Shown in pieces: positions 1 to 7,587 of a DNA stretch of 64,000 bases. A program made the position numbers and the translations under genes. The DNA is from Acetispira formosa (nom. nud.). GTDB taxonomy: Bacteria; Desulfobacterota; Desulfarculia; Adiutricales; Adiutricaceae. The first letter of the stretch is position 1. Every line of letters starts with the position of its first letter. Under the pieces are notes generated by a model that saw only the letters and a list, made by a program, of their open reading frames with translations, searched no databases and had not been told where the DNA came from. The stretch spans positions 930,001-994,000 of the forward strand of contig CP026657.1 of assembly GCA_023525915.1 (NCBI GenBank), read 5' to 3'.

Positions 1-269
1 TTGGGATCGTCAGCCAGACCGACGATGACGGAAATGGTGGTTTCCATTTCGCTCATGAAGTTGTCAGGGTAGGTGACATGCTTGATGTAGCCGCCGTCGG
101 CCACGTCGCCGTATTCCTTGATAAGGGCTTCGGCTCCGCGAAGTTCGTCTTCAGACTGGGAAACCGTGGAAGTGGCCACGCCGATGTGGAAAGGCGCTTC
201 GGCCAGAGCGGGACCGGCCGCGAGCATCAGCGCGCAGGCGCAGACCATGAGCATAATGATCTTTTTCAT
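1..269 (-). CDS. DUF3798 family periplasmic binding protein, 3' end outside window
   Basis: The N-terminal 89 codons are present and the rest runs off the left edge. The ATG at 269 follows GGAGGA on the minus strand. A signal peptide is clear: Met-Lys-Lys, a hydrophobic stretch, then Ala-Leu-Ala-Glu-Ala. The mature start reads FHIGVATSTVSQSEDELRGA and continues with ALIKEYGDVADGGYIKHVTY, which I recognise as the DUF3798 family. These are exported proteins resembling BMP or sugar-binding components of ABC transporters. The ligand is unknown. A good promoter lies about 200 nt upstream. Confidence 0.8.
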   Translation of the reverse strand, partial: MKKIIMLMVCACALMLAAGPALAEAPFHIGVATSTVSQSEDELRGAEALIKEYGDVADGGYIKHVTYPDNFMSEMETTISVIVGLADDP

Positions 270-472
270 TAAATCCTCCATAGTGCAGGTTGTTGCCGGG
301 AGCGCATGAACGCCCCAAAGTATCGTTATTGAACACCGACGCGCACTGGCGGCCGCCGGTTAGCGGCAGGATGACCACGCGCCGGTAAAAATTTCCCGAA
401 CGTCCCGGTCTTCGGACGCTGATGAAAATGGATCTGAAAAACTTAACTTCAAACAGATTGTAATGTCGTTCT

Positions 473-501
473 ATAATACCCCCGTATATTGGGCAAGTCA
501 A
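473..501 (-). promoter_or_regulatory. Sigma-70 promoter for the DUF3798 gene
   Basis: On the minus strand, -35 TTGACT (501-496) and -10 TATTAT (478-473) are 17 bp apart. Transcription would start near 466, leaving a 5' leader of about 195 nt before the ATG at 269. That leader (270-465) is GC-rich and can form small hairpins, but I recognise no known riboswitch in it. Confidence 0.7.
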
Positions 502-659
502 CAAAATATCTCTAGAGGACTGAGGTGGAGAGGGGAATTGAACCGGCGGTGTTTGCTGATGGAAAGAGGACAAATTGGTTCAAGTTTGACCAGTCGGGTG
601 ACGATAAGAGAGTTGAACTGGTTTTTGGATAAGTTTAACCGGAAATGAAGAGGTATTGA

Positions 660-833
660 ATGCAAATAGGAGCTGGACAGGCATTGTCATCAGGAGGGGC
701 CGGTATCAAGGCCCAGGCGGAGCAGCTCGTTCAGGCCGCGCTCAACGCCCGGCTGACGGCCGCTGAGCAAAATACCATTAAAGCCCCGCCCCTTCCTTCC
801 GGCAAGGGCACAAAAGTCAACGTTGTCGCTTAG
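660..833 (+). CDS. Small 57-aa hypothetical protein
   Basis: ATG at 660 follows AAGAGGT. The product begins MQIGAGQALSSGGAGIKAQA and is Ala/Gln-rich in its first 40 residues, ending in a Pro/Lys-rich tail (KAPPLPSGKGTKVNVVA). The Ala-rich amphipathic start faintly recalls short YjfB-like putative motility proteins, but I cannot assign it. Codon composition looks coding and the gene stands alone between intergenic stretches. Nothing recognisable is seen at 834-1083. Confidence 0.5.
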   Translation: MQIGAGQALSSGGAGIKAQAEQLVQAALNARLTAAEQNTIKAPPLPSGKGTKVNVVA

Positions 834-1083
834 TTATAGTTGAATACCCTCCTATAAAAGTCCGTTCCAATTGAAATTCCTGGTGCTTCCGCGCCAGCCA
901 GGGTTCATTCTGACCACTATAAAATAATACGAGTAAAAGCTGTGTTTAACTAATGATTGGCGAATGTCATCAGGAGTCTTTTTCCAATTTGGCTGATGTT
1001 TATGAATAAACCGTAAAATTCACTCTATCAAATTTTGAGGCCTGGATATATCATATGTCCACCAATCACGGAAGGTGGACAGT

Positions 1084-2007
1084 ATGGATTCGCGCAAAGC
1101 AATTGATGGAAGAGCGACCGGGCTGATGCTGCTGCTTTGCCTGATCTGGGGTTTGCAGCAGGTGGTGATTAAAACCGCCGGAAACTACATGACGCCTGTG
1201 ATGCAGATTGGGCTCAGGTCCGGGATCGCCGCAGTGATGGTGGCCGTTCTGATAAGGGTGCGGGGCGGCAAACTTGTGCTGGGAGACGGCTCCTGGCGGC
1301 CCGGGCTCGCGGCCGGGCTTCTGTTTGCGCTGGAATATCTTTTTGTCGGCGAAGGTCTGCGTTTCACCACAGCTTCACATATGGTGGTGCTGCTCTACAC
1401 CGCGCCCATTTTCGCGGCCTTGGGGCTGCACTGGAAACTGCCGGAAGAGCGATTGAAGCCAATGCAGTGGCTGGGCATTGCCATTGCTTTCGCGGGTATT
1501 GTCGCCGCCTTTATGGGCCGGTCCGGCGGCTCGGGTGATCTGGCGGCGGCGGATATGCTCAAGGGAGACCTTCTGGGCCTGGCCGGCGGCCTTTCCTGGG
1601 GGGCCACCACTGTGGTGGCACGCACCACCAGACTCTCCCGTATTCCGGCCGCCGTCACCGTTCTATACCAACTGATCACCGCTTTCACGGTTTTAATGAT
1701 CGCCGGCCTCATATTGAATCAGACCGGCTTTCAAATTACGCCGGTAGTGGTGATGAGCATGTCGTTTCAGGTCCTGGTGGTATCTTTCGGCAGTTTCCTG
1801 GCCTGGTTCTGGCTGCTGCGAAACTACCTGGCCTCACGGCTGGGAGTTTTATCGTTCTTCACCCCTCTTTTCGGCGTTGTGTTTGGGATCATACTGCTGG
1901 ATGAGCCTTTGGAAATGAATTTCGCGGCCGGAACGATTCTGGTATTTGCCGGCACCATCATGGTCAGCGGCTATGAACTGATTCAATCGCGGCTGGGACG
2001 AAAATAA
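1084..2007 (+). CDS. EamA/DMT-family permease
   Basis: 307 aa with about ten hydrophobic segments and the duplicated EamA fold, each half ending in a family-type motif (GIAIAFAGIVAAF near 140; GVVFGIILLDEPLEMNFAAG near 270). Members export amino acids, metabolites or drugs across the inner membrane; the substrate cannot be read from sequence. I chose ATG 1084 because GGAAGGTGG sits just before it; an in-frame GTG at 1075 would lie inside that ribosome-binding site. Confidence 0.85.
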   Translation: MDSRKAIDGRATGLMLLLCLIWGLQQVVIKTAGNYMTPVMQIGLRSGIAAVMVAVLIRVRGGKLVLGDGSWRPGLAAGLLFALEYLFVGEGLRFTTASHMVVLLYTAPIFAALGLHWKLPEERLKPMQWLGIAIAFAGIVAAFMGRSGGSGDLAAADMLKGDLLGLAGGLSWGATTVVARTTRLSRIPAAVTVLYQLITAFTVLMIAGLILNQTGFQITPVVVMSMSFQVLVVSFGSFLAWFWLLRNYLASRLGVLSFFTPLFGVVFGIILLDEPLEMNFAAGTILVFAGTIMVSGYELIQSRLGRK

Positions 2008-2036
2008 AAAACCCGCGCTCCTGGTGGGGCGCGGGT
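2001..2036 (-). terminator. Rho-independent terminator of the Kbp-like gene
   Basis: A 7-bp G+C stem, ACCCGCG (2011-2017) with CGCGGGT (2030-2036). Read on the minus strand it is followed by a T-rich run (2010-2001). It lies between two convergent genes and probably serves the minus-strand gene. Confidence 0.75.
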
Positions 2037-2061
2037 CTGGGGCTGAACTGGCTCTGTAATT

Positions 2062-2514
2062 CTACTTCAAAGGGGGGATGCGCAGAACCTGGCCGGGGTA
2101 AATCTTATCCGGCGAAGTCAGCATGGGGCGATTGGCCTCAAAGATGATGTCATTTTTGCCCCCATTGCCTTTGCCATACTGCTGTTCGGCAATTTTCCAC
2201 AGCGTGTCGCCGGACTTGACCTCATAAAATGTTGATTCAGGCTCGGCCGGGGCTGAGGCGGCCACTTTTAAATTGTCGGTATCCACCGAGTCTATTCCGT
2301 GGGCGTTGCCCACCGCCAGAACCGCTTTCTCAAGCGCTGCCTGATCCTTCACCTCGCCACTTAACACAACTTTGTTGTCCACAACCTTGACTTGAACGCC
2401 GTCAGTACCCAACTTGTGGGAATCAAGGCTTTTTTTCAATTCTTCAGCTTTGGGCGTCTCGTCGCCGATACCAAGTTTTTGTCCGACACCTTTTAAAAAT
2501 TTGAAAAGACCCAT
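2062..2514 (-). CDS. kbp: Kbp/YgaU-like BON-LysM protein
   Basis: 150 aa, essentially the length of E. coli Kbp (YgaU). It starts MGLFKFLKGVGQKLGIGDE, has a BON domain at about 25-88 (VQVKVVDNKVVLSGEVKDQA) and a LysM domain at about 97-148 (FYEVKSGDTLWKIAEQQYG, then IFEANRPMLTSPDKIYPGQV). There is no signal peptide, as in Kbp, which is a cytoplasmic K+-binding protein in E. coli. Function by homology is K+ sensing or osmotic response. The gene has its own terminator and a GGAGGT-type ribosome-binding site. Confidence 0.88.
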   Translation of the reverse strand: MGLFKFLKGVGQKLGIGDETPKAEELKKSLDSHKLGTDGVQVKVVDNKVVLSGEVKDQAALEKAVLAVGNAHGIDSVDTDNLKVAASAPAEPESTFYEVKSGDTLWKIAEQQYGKGNGGKNDIIFEANRPMLTSPDKIYPGQVLRIPPLK

Positions 2515-2630
2515 TTTTGTAACCTCCTAAAATCATTTAACTATAAATTATCTGCCAGCTTCGGACACATTATATCCGCTTTATCCATATTATATTAAAT
2601 AATTATAAATAGAAAGTCATATTTCCACCT

Positions 2631-2681
2631 TATGCTTTTAGCGAAAATAATCTTGACATTTTTATGCTAATAGCGTATAGT
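2631..2681 (+). promoter_or_regulatory. Near-consensus promoter with two direct repeats
   Basis: The -35 is TTGACA (2653-2658) and the -10 is TATAGT (2676-2681), with a 17-bp spacer. TATGCTTTTAGCG (2631-2643) and TATGCTAATAGCG (2663-2675) are direct repeats differing at two bases. They are 32 bp apart, about three helical turns, one upstream of -35 and one filling the spacer. That is a typical operator layout for a repressor or autoregulator. Confidence 0.7.
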
Positions 2682-2705
2682 GTAAATACATCAGGGAGGG
2701 AAATC

Positions 2706-2957
2706 ATGATTTACTACTGTAAACTCAATGAGAAAGATGATAACAGCGAACTGACCGGCTGGCAGGGGCCTTTCGAAACCATTTCCCCGCAGGCGGCGGC
2801 CAGCCAGTGGATCAAGCGGGAGTGGGACTGCCGCCACCATGAACTTATTCAGGTGAAGGTGCGGGATAAAGAAGGGCAGGTTTTAATTGTCGGTTTGCGG
2901 GTGCGGGTAACCTTGACGCTGGAACACAATTTGGGGCCTTTTCTAAAAGCGGCCTGA
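2706..2957 (+). CDS. 83-aa hypothetical protein upstream of Mor-like regulator
   Basis: ATG 2706 follows AGGGAGGG. The sequence begins MIYYCKLNEKDDNSELTGWQ and has a WIKREWD segment and a predicted beta-rich end (EGQVLIVGLRVRVTLTLEHN). No family recognised. It is 16 bp upstream of, and surely cotranscribed with, the Mor-like gene, so a phage-derived or regulatory origin is possible. Confidence 0.65.
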   Translation: MIYYCKLNEKDDNSELTGWQGPFETISPQAAASQWIKREWDCRHHELIQVKVRDKEGQVLIVGLRVRVTLTLEHNLGPFLKAA

Positions 2958-2973
2958 GAAAGGGAGACAGTCG

Positions 2974-3327
2974 ATGGCGATGAATAAAATAGTGCATACG
3001 CTGCGGGAACTGGTGGGCGAAGCGAATACGCGCAAAATACTGGACGCCAGAGGCGGACAGGAAGTGTATATTCCAATTCCAGACAACCTGACGCCGGACC
3101 ATTGGTTGGTGGAGACCCTGGGCCGGGAACTGGCCATGACAGTCTGCGGCCGGTTCCAGAAAGAGCGTCTGTCGCTGCCGATGGGGCATGCGGCCGGAAC
3201 CCGCAACGCCCTTCATCGCAAGGTGGTGGATATGAGCCTGGAAGGGCGGAGCGTCAACCTGATTGTGGAAGCCACCGGCCTTCACGCCCGCACCATCCGG
3301 CGGCTGCGCACACGGTATCTAGGCTAG
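2974..3327 (+). CDS. Mor/C-like transcription activator (phage Mu Mor family)
   Basis: 117 aa. The middle GGQEVYIPIPDNL matches the beta-strand/dimerisation region of Mor-family activators. The C-terminus (about 78-116, HRKVVDMSLEGRSVNLIVEA followed by TGLHARTIRRLRTRYLG) is a helix-turn-helix of the Mor type. Mor and C activate middle and late promoters of Mu-like phages; no phage genes are nearby, so this is probably a domesticated copy. The TAG at 3325-3327 overlaps the stop of the convergent otnK by a few bases. Confidence 0.7.
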   Translation: MAMNKIVHTLRELVGEANTRKILDARGGQEVYIPIPDNLTPDHWLVETLGRELAMTVCGRFQKERLSLPMGHAAGTRNALHRKVVDMSLEGRSVNLIVEATGLHARTIRRLRTRYLG

Positions 3328-4599
3328 CCCGGCCCCCAGAGCGCGGCTGAAGAAATCGGCTCCCCCGAAATTGCCGCTTTTCAAAACCAGCCACAGCGGT
3401 TTATCGGCAATGGCTTCAGTCAAAGGCACGCCCGTCTCGACAGACGGCCCGAAACGCAACCCGCGCACCCCAAGGGCCGAGACAACCGCGCCGGAAGTTT
3501 CCCCACCGGCCACAACAAATCTGGCCACGCCAGAGGCCGCCGCTTCAGCGGCCAGAATGGCCATAGCTTCCTCCACAATTTTTCCGGCCCGTTCCCGGCT
3601 CAATTGGTTCTGAATTCCGGCCACCTCTTCAGGCCCGGCAGTGGAGGCGATTAATGGAGTTTGTCCCCTGGAAAGTGATTCCTTCAAAAAAGTCATGGCC
3701 GCGTTAAGATGGCCCGCACCCCGATCAAGCTTCAGCGGCTCAAGTTTAAAAAAAGGGTTGTCGGCCGCGAAGCGGGCCACCTGCCCTCCGGTGGCGGCCG
3801 AACAGCTTCCGGCCAGCACCAAAGCCGGGCCTTTGGGAGCAGTCAGACCCAGGCCCTTCCCCTCCCCTCTTCCATTTATGGCAGCGAAATCAGCGGCCAG
3901 CCCCCTGGCGACGCCGCTGCCGCCGGTGAGCAGCGGAAGACTGACTGAAGCCCGGGCTATGCTCCTGAGGTGGCGATCATTCAATGCATCGCAGACCATG
4001 TGTCCGAAACCTTCGGCGGCCAGCGCGCTCATACGGCCCGCAATGGCCTCCGGGCCGCTGTCAACAGCCTCAAAAGGAATCAGGGCCGATTTCCGCCTGC
4101 TCTGCGCGTCCATCAGTCTGACCAGGTTCGAATCGCGCATGGGCGTCAGAGGGTGATGCCGCATGGATGATTCTTCCAGAAGCCTGTCGCCGACGAACAG
4201 ACGCCCCTGATAGACGGTGCGGCCGTTTTCCGGAAAAGCCGGGCAAACCACATCATATTGAGCGTCAAGGGCCTCCATGAGCGCGTCGGCCACCGGGCCG
4301 ATATTGCCTTCCGCCGTGGAATCGAAGGTGGAGCAGTATTTCCAGAAAAACTGGCGACAGCCGATTTTCCGCAAACAGTCCAGAGCGGCCAGGGACTCAC
4401 GCACGGCCGTCTCCCTGGCCTCACTGCGAATTTTTAATGATATAATGACCGCATCCGCAAATCCGGCCGTCTTTTCCAGAATATCGTCTGAAGGCAGGCC
4501 TATCAATTGGGCGACACTCATCCCATTGCGGGACAGAGTGTCGCCAAGATCAGTAGCGCCGGTGAAATCGTCGGCAATGCAGCCTAAAAATACGCTCAT
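3319..4599 (-). CDS. otnK: Four-carbon acid sugar kinase (OtnK, DUF1537 family)
   Basis: 426 aa, the usual length. The N-terminal domain begins FLGCIADDFTGATDLGDTLS, the signature of the DUF1537 sugar-binding domain. The C-terminal nucleotide-binding domain has LVLAGSCSAATGGQV and RFVVAGGETSGAVVSALGV. The family phosphorylates 3-oxo-tetronates (ATP-dependent) in D-threonate, L-threonate or D-erythronate breakdown. The divergent neighbour is OtnI, which supports this job. The dehydrogenase and aldolase/decarboxylase expected for a full pathway are not in the window. Confidence 0.87.
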   Translation of the reverse strand: MSVFLGCIADDFTGATDLGDTLSRNGMSVAQLIGLPSDDILEKTAGFADAVIISLKIRSEARETAVRESLAALDCLRKIGCRQFFWKYCSTFDSTAEGNIGPVADALMEALDAQYDVVCPAFPENGRTVYQGRLFVGDRLLEESSMRHHPLTPMRDSNLVRLMDAQSRRKSALIPFEAVDSGPEAIAGRMSALAAEGFGHMVCDALNDRHLRSIARASVSLPLLTGGSGVARGLAADFAAINGRGEGKGLGLTAPKGPALVLAGSCSAATGGQVARFAADNPFFKLEPLKLDRGAGHLNAAMTFLKESLSRGQTPLIASTAGPEEVAGIQNQLSRERAGKIVEEAMAILAAEAAASGVARFVVAGGETSGAVVSALGVRGLRFGPSVETGVPLTEAIADKPLWLVLKSGNFGGADFFSRALGAGLA

Positions 4600-4682
4600 G
4601 GAAAAGCTCTCCTTGAAAGTTTATGAAAGCATCTTGATATAATCACCGGGTTTTGTCAAAATAATGATTCAAGGAGGCGACA

Positions 4683-5471
4683 ATGCCAAAATTTTCTGTA
4701 AACCTCAGTATGCTGTTCACAGAACGGCCTTTCCCGGAGCGTTTCCAGGCGGCGGCCGAGGCCGGATTTTCAGCGGTGGAATTTATGTTCCCCTATGATT
4801 ATCCGGCTGAAACTTGCCGCGCCTGGCTTTGCGGCAGTAATTTAAAACTGGCCCTGTTCAACCTTCCGGCCGGTGACTTTGCCGGCGGCGAAAGAGGTCT
4901 GGCCGTGCTGAAGGAGAGGGAATCGGATTTCCGGCAAAGTGTGTTCACCGCCCTGGAATACGCTGAAATACTGGAAGCACCCCGCATGAACTGTCTGACC
5001 GGCCTAGGCGCGGCTGACGAAAATGACGATGGAAAATTTGAGCGACTGACCGACCGTCTGGGCTGGGCGGCTGATGAATTTGCCAAAAGGGGAATGACGC
5101 TGCTGGTGGAGTTCATCAACAATTATGACATGCCAGCCTTTTACCTCAACAGCCTCGATAGAACAGTCAAACTCATAAAGGCGGTTGGCCGCGGCAACCT
5201 GAAAATTCAATACGACGTATATCACGCGCAAAGAAGCGGCGGTGAACTGCTCTCTGGAATGCGGACTAACCTTGATCTGATAGGCCATGTTCAGATAGCC
5301 GACAATCCCGGCCGCCACCAGCCGGGCACAGGTGAAATCAATTACCCCAATGTTTTTAAGGCGCTGGATGATATGGGTTACGAGGGCTGGGTGGGCCTGG
5401 AGTATATACCTTTAGGCGGCAGCAATGAATCACTGGCCTGGATTGAGCAGTTTAGTCTCAGCCGTAAATAG
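4683..5471 (+). CDS. otnI: 2-oxo-tetronate isomerase (OtnI), hydroxypyruvate isomerase family
   Basis: 262 aa TIM-barrel of the xylose-isomerase-like family. It starts MPKFSVNLSMLFTERPFPER, the usual OtnI/Hyi start, with conserved acidic ligands in LLVEFINNYDMPAFYLNS (about 140-157), QYDVYHAQ (about 176) and WVGLEYIPLGGSNESLAWI near the end. OtnI interconverts 2- and 3-oxo-tetronate so that OtnK can phosphorylate the product. AAGGAGGCGACA precedes the ATG. It is divergent from otnK with an 83-bp shared promoter region. Confidence 0.85.
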   Translation: MPKFSVNLSMLFTERPFPERFQAAAEAGFSAVEFMFPYDYPAETCRAWLCGSNLKLALFNLPAGDFAGGERGLAVLKERESDFRQSVFTALEYAEILEAPRMNCLTGLGAADENDDGKFERLTDRLGWAADEFAKRGMTLLVEFINNYDMPAFYLNSLDRTVKLIKAVGRGNLKIQYDVYHAQRSGGELLSGMRTNLDLIGHVQIADNPGRHQPGTGEINYPNVFKALDDMGYEGWVGLEYIPLGGSNESLAWIEQFSLSRK

Positions 5472-5524
5472 CTCATGAATCCTGGCAGGCAATCAATATT
5501 GAAGTCATGTAAAAGCGGATGACC

Positions 5525-5744
5525 GCCGCCGGAAGAAATGTTTCTGCCCGGTTCCATTCCGGGGGTCTTAGTCACGGAACCGGGCAGAAACATTTCTTCC
5601 GGCGGCTGCTTGGTCAGTGTTCTTAAAGGCTGGAAAGTGCGCCTGGCCGAGTGGGAGCCGGAAGCCGGGGATTGATTTTGACCCGTCTCCATGACTAAAG
5701 ACCCCCGGAATGGAGACGGGTCAAAAACAATCCCCGGCTTCCGG
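5525..5744. repeat. Repeat family A, copy 1: paired long hairpins
   Basis: Module 1 has perfect 31-bp arms at 5525-5555 and 5576-5606 around a 20-nt loop. Module 2 has 33-bp arms at 5658-5690 and 5712-5744 (one mismatch) around a 21-nt loop. The loops are the same core in opposite orientation (GGGGGTCTTAGTCAC versus GACTAAAGACCCCC). The spacer 5607-5657 is similar to that of copy 2. The right edge is interrupted by element D. Most of 5472-6080 is this repeat, the D element and a terminator. Confidence 0.9.
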
Positions 5745-5747
5745 CGG

Positions 5748-5920
5748 CAGCAATTCTCAAAGTAAACTTTTCCCCTGAACTTGTGGCGTGCAGCTACACA
5801 AAAAGCGTGGTTTTTGTTTCGCGAGTTGCTATTTTACCGTAAAAACCAGTCGCTGGCGCTCCGTCTCCCCTGTGGGTCGACCTGCTATTTTGAAATTGCC
5901 GTCTACTTTGAGAATTGCTG
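5748..5920 (-). mobile_element. MITE-like element D, copy 1, with 9-bp target duplication
   Basis: 173 bp with 17-bp terminal inverted repeats (CAGCAATTCTCAAAGTA at the left end, its complement at the right). It is flanked by exact 9-bp copies of TTCCGGCGG (5739-5747 and 5921-5929). The duplicated bases are the end of repeat A, so D inserted into an existing A copy. No coding capacity. The core has a strong hairpin around GCAAAAACCACGCTTTTTGC. Reverse orientation relative to the copies at 39.4 and 59.5 kb. Confidence 0.85.
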
Positions 5921-5977
5921 TTCCGGCGGGTCAATGAAATCCTTGAATTATAAGACTGACTATGCACTGGAATAAGA

Positions 5978-6015
5978 AACGCCGCTGGAGTCCGGGCTTC
6001 AGCGGCGTTCTTTTT
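5978..6015. terminator. Bidirectional terminator after mttB-like gene
   Basis: 10-bp stem AACGCCGCTG (5978-5987) / CAGCGGCGTT (6000-6009) with TTTTT at 6011-6015 on the plus strand and a weaker T-rich run on the minus strand. It lies downstream of the minus-strand methyltransferase gene. Confidence 0.7.
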
Positions 6016-6080
6016 CTATTGGCGGAAGAGAGGAAGTCCAATAGAATTTTCAAGTTGGCTTACACACCAAATCGCAGTTC

Positions 6081-7523
6081 TTACGCCTTGATTTTCAGGG
6101 CCGCGCCGCCGGAGAGTTCCGCGGCTTTTTGCAAAAGATCCGCTTTCAGGGAGGCGGGCATATCCGGCGCGACAAAGGAAGCCAAACGTTCCTTGACCTT
6201 ATCAGTGGCCACCTGCTCCAGGTTCTTCGAACCGGCCGACTGCCAGCCCTCATAATTCTGGCGGTTCATCAGGCCGGTCTGATAAATTTCCTTGCGGCAC
6301 AGCTTGAAAGTCTTGGGTTCGGTCAGATAGTGGCCGCCGGGGCCGACTTTCTGAATGGTGGCCAGATCAATGGTTTCGTCACTGAAAGCCGTGGGGCGAA
6401 CCATGCGGCTGATCATCGCGCCGAGTTCTTCGTCCAGAAGGAATTTCTCAAAGGAGATGGAGATGTAGCCGCCCAGGATACCGGCGGTGTGAAGGATGAA
6501 GTTCACGCCGCTGTTTATGGCGTTGAAGAGCGCGAAAGCTGATTCAGCCCCGGCCTGGGCGTCAGTCATCATGGCGTCGCAGAGGCCGCCGCCGCTGCGG
6601 CAGGGCAGATTGTAATGCTGGGCTATCTGGGCCGTGAAAGAGGTGAACATGGACAGCTCGGGCGCGCCGATGGAGAGGGAGCCGCTCTTCATATCCATGG
6701 CCGAAGAGGTTGAGCCGTAAATGACCGGAGCGCCGGGGCGAACCAGCTGGGCCAGCGTCAGGCCGGCCAGAATTTCCGCGTTCTGAAGGGCCAGGACACC
6801 GGGAATGGTGATCGGGCCGGAGGAACCGGTCATGATGAGGGCGGCCACGCAGACGGCCTGTCCGCCTCTGACCAACTCGACGATGGAGGAAGCCATTTCC
6901 TCACTGAACTGAAGCGGCGACAGGGAGTTACAGAGCGAAACGGTGGCCGGGTGGTCCATCAGCTTGTCACGGCCTCCGTAGGCCACGGCCAAGAGTTCCA
7001 CGCAGTCACGCGCGGCCTTGCGGGATAGAGGGGTGCCCATAAGGGGTTTGTCGCAGTTGAACAGACCGGCCAGAAACATGTCCAGGTGAGCGGCGTCAAC
7101 GGCGCAGTCAGAAGGCTCGACCATCAGAAAGCCGTTCATGTTGATTGACTTGGAGGTCTGCACCAGTTTGACGAAATCTTCATAATCCTTAAAAGTGCCC
7201 TCACGCTGATGGCCGCCGGGTTCGGTGATGAAAGGCGCGCCGTAGCCGGGCAGAAGGGCGAAATCATTGCCGCCCAGTTTTACATTTTTCTCGGGATTGC
7301 GGCCCTTGACCATGAAGCTCGACGGAGCCTGGCTGATGGCTTTCATCACTTCCTCTTCGGTCAGGTAGACAGTCCGGCCCTCCACTTTCGCGCCGCTCTT
7401 TTTAAAAATTTCGACGCACTCATCATCATTGAAAACGATGCCGGTTTCTTTCAAAATGGCCATTGAAGCCTGATGGATCTTGTTGATGTCTTCGGTGGTG
7501 AGGGTCTGCATACGAGTGAACAT
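6081..7523 (-). CDS. Non-pyrrolysine MttB-superfamily quaternary amine methyltransferase
   Basis: 480 aa, COG5598 family. These enzymes move a methyl group from glycine betaine, proline betaine, carnitine or trimethylamine to a corrinoid protein. True MttB has pyrrolysine (in-frame UAG) within a GG-L-D-x-QAG segment. Here the matching segment GGGLCDAMMTDAQAG (311-325) is read through with ordinary residues, so the protein belongs to the MtgB-like non-Pyl branch. AGGAGGACACC precedes ATG 7523. It is 64 bp downstream of a BCCT transporter on the same strand, which makes an imported quaternary amine the likely substrate. No corrinoid protein or MtrH-like partner is in the window. Confidence 0.87.
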   Translation of the reverse strand: MFTRMQTLTTEDINKIHQASMAILKETGIVFNDDECVEIFKKSGAKVEGRTVYLTEEEVMKAISQAPSSFMVKGRNPEKNVKLGGNDFALLPGYGAPFITEPGGHQREGTFKDYEDFVKLVQTSKSINMNGFLMVEPSDCAVDAAHLDMFLAGLFNCDKPLMGTPLSRKAARDCVELLAVAYGGRDKLMDHPATVSLCNSLSPLQFSEEMASSIVELVRGGQAVCVAALIMTGSSGPITIPGVLALQNAEILAGLTLAQLVRPGAPVIYGSTSSAMDMKSGSLSIGAPELSMFTSFTAQIAQHYNLPCRSGGGLCDAMMTDAQAGAESAFALFNAINSGVNFILHTAGILGGYISISFEKFLLDEELGAMISRMVRPTAFSDETIDLATIQKVGPGGHYLTEPKTFKLCRKEIYQTGLMNRQNYEGWQSAGSKNLEQVATDKVKERLASFVAPDMPASLKADLLQKAAELSGGAALKIKA

Positions 7524-7587
7524 GGTGTCCTCCTGGAGTTTTTTGGGCCCGGCCGGGAAAGCGGCCGGGGCCGGAAGTTTTGAAAAT

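Noticed and set aside
270-465. Known riboswitch in the DUF3798 leader
   Set aside because: The long leader prompted a check, but I saw no cobalamin, TPP, SAM or glycine riboswitch core.
5500-5950. CRISPR-like repeated units
   Set aside because: The repeats are paired inverted arms, not regularly spaced direct repeats with unique spacers; no cas genes in the window.
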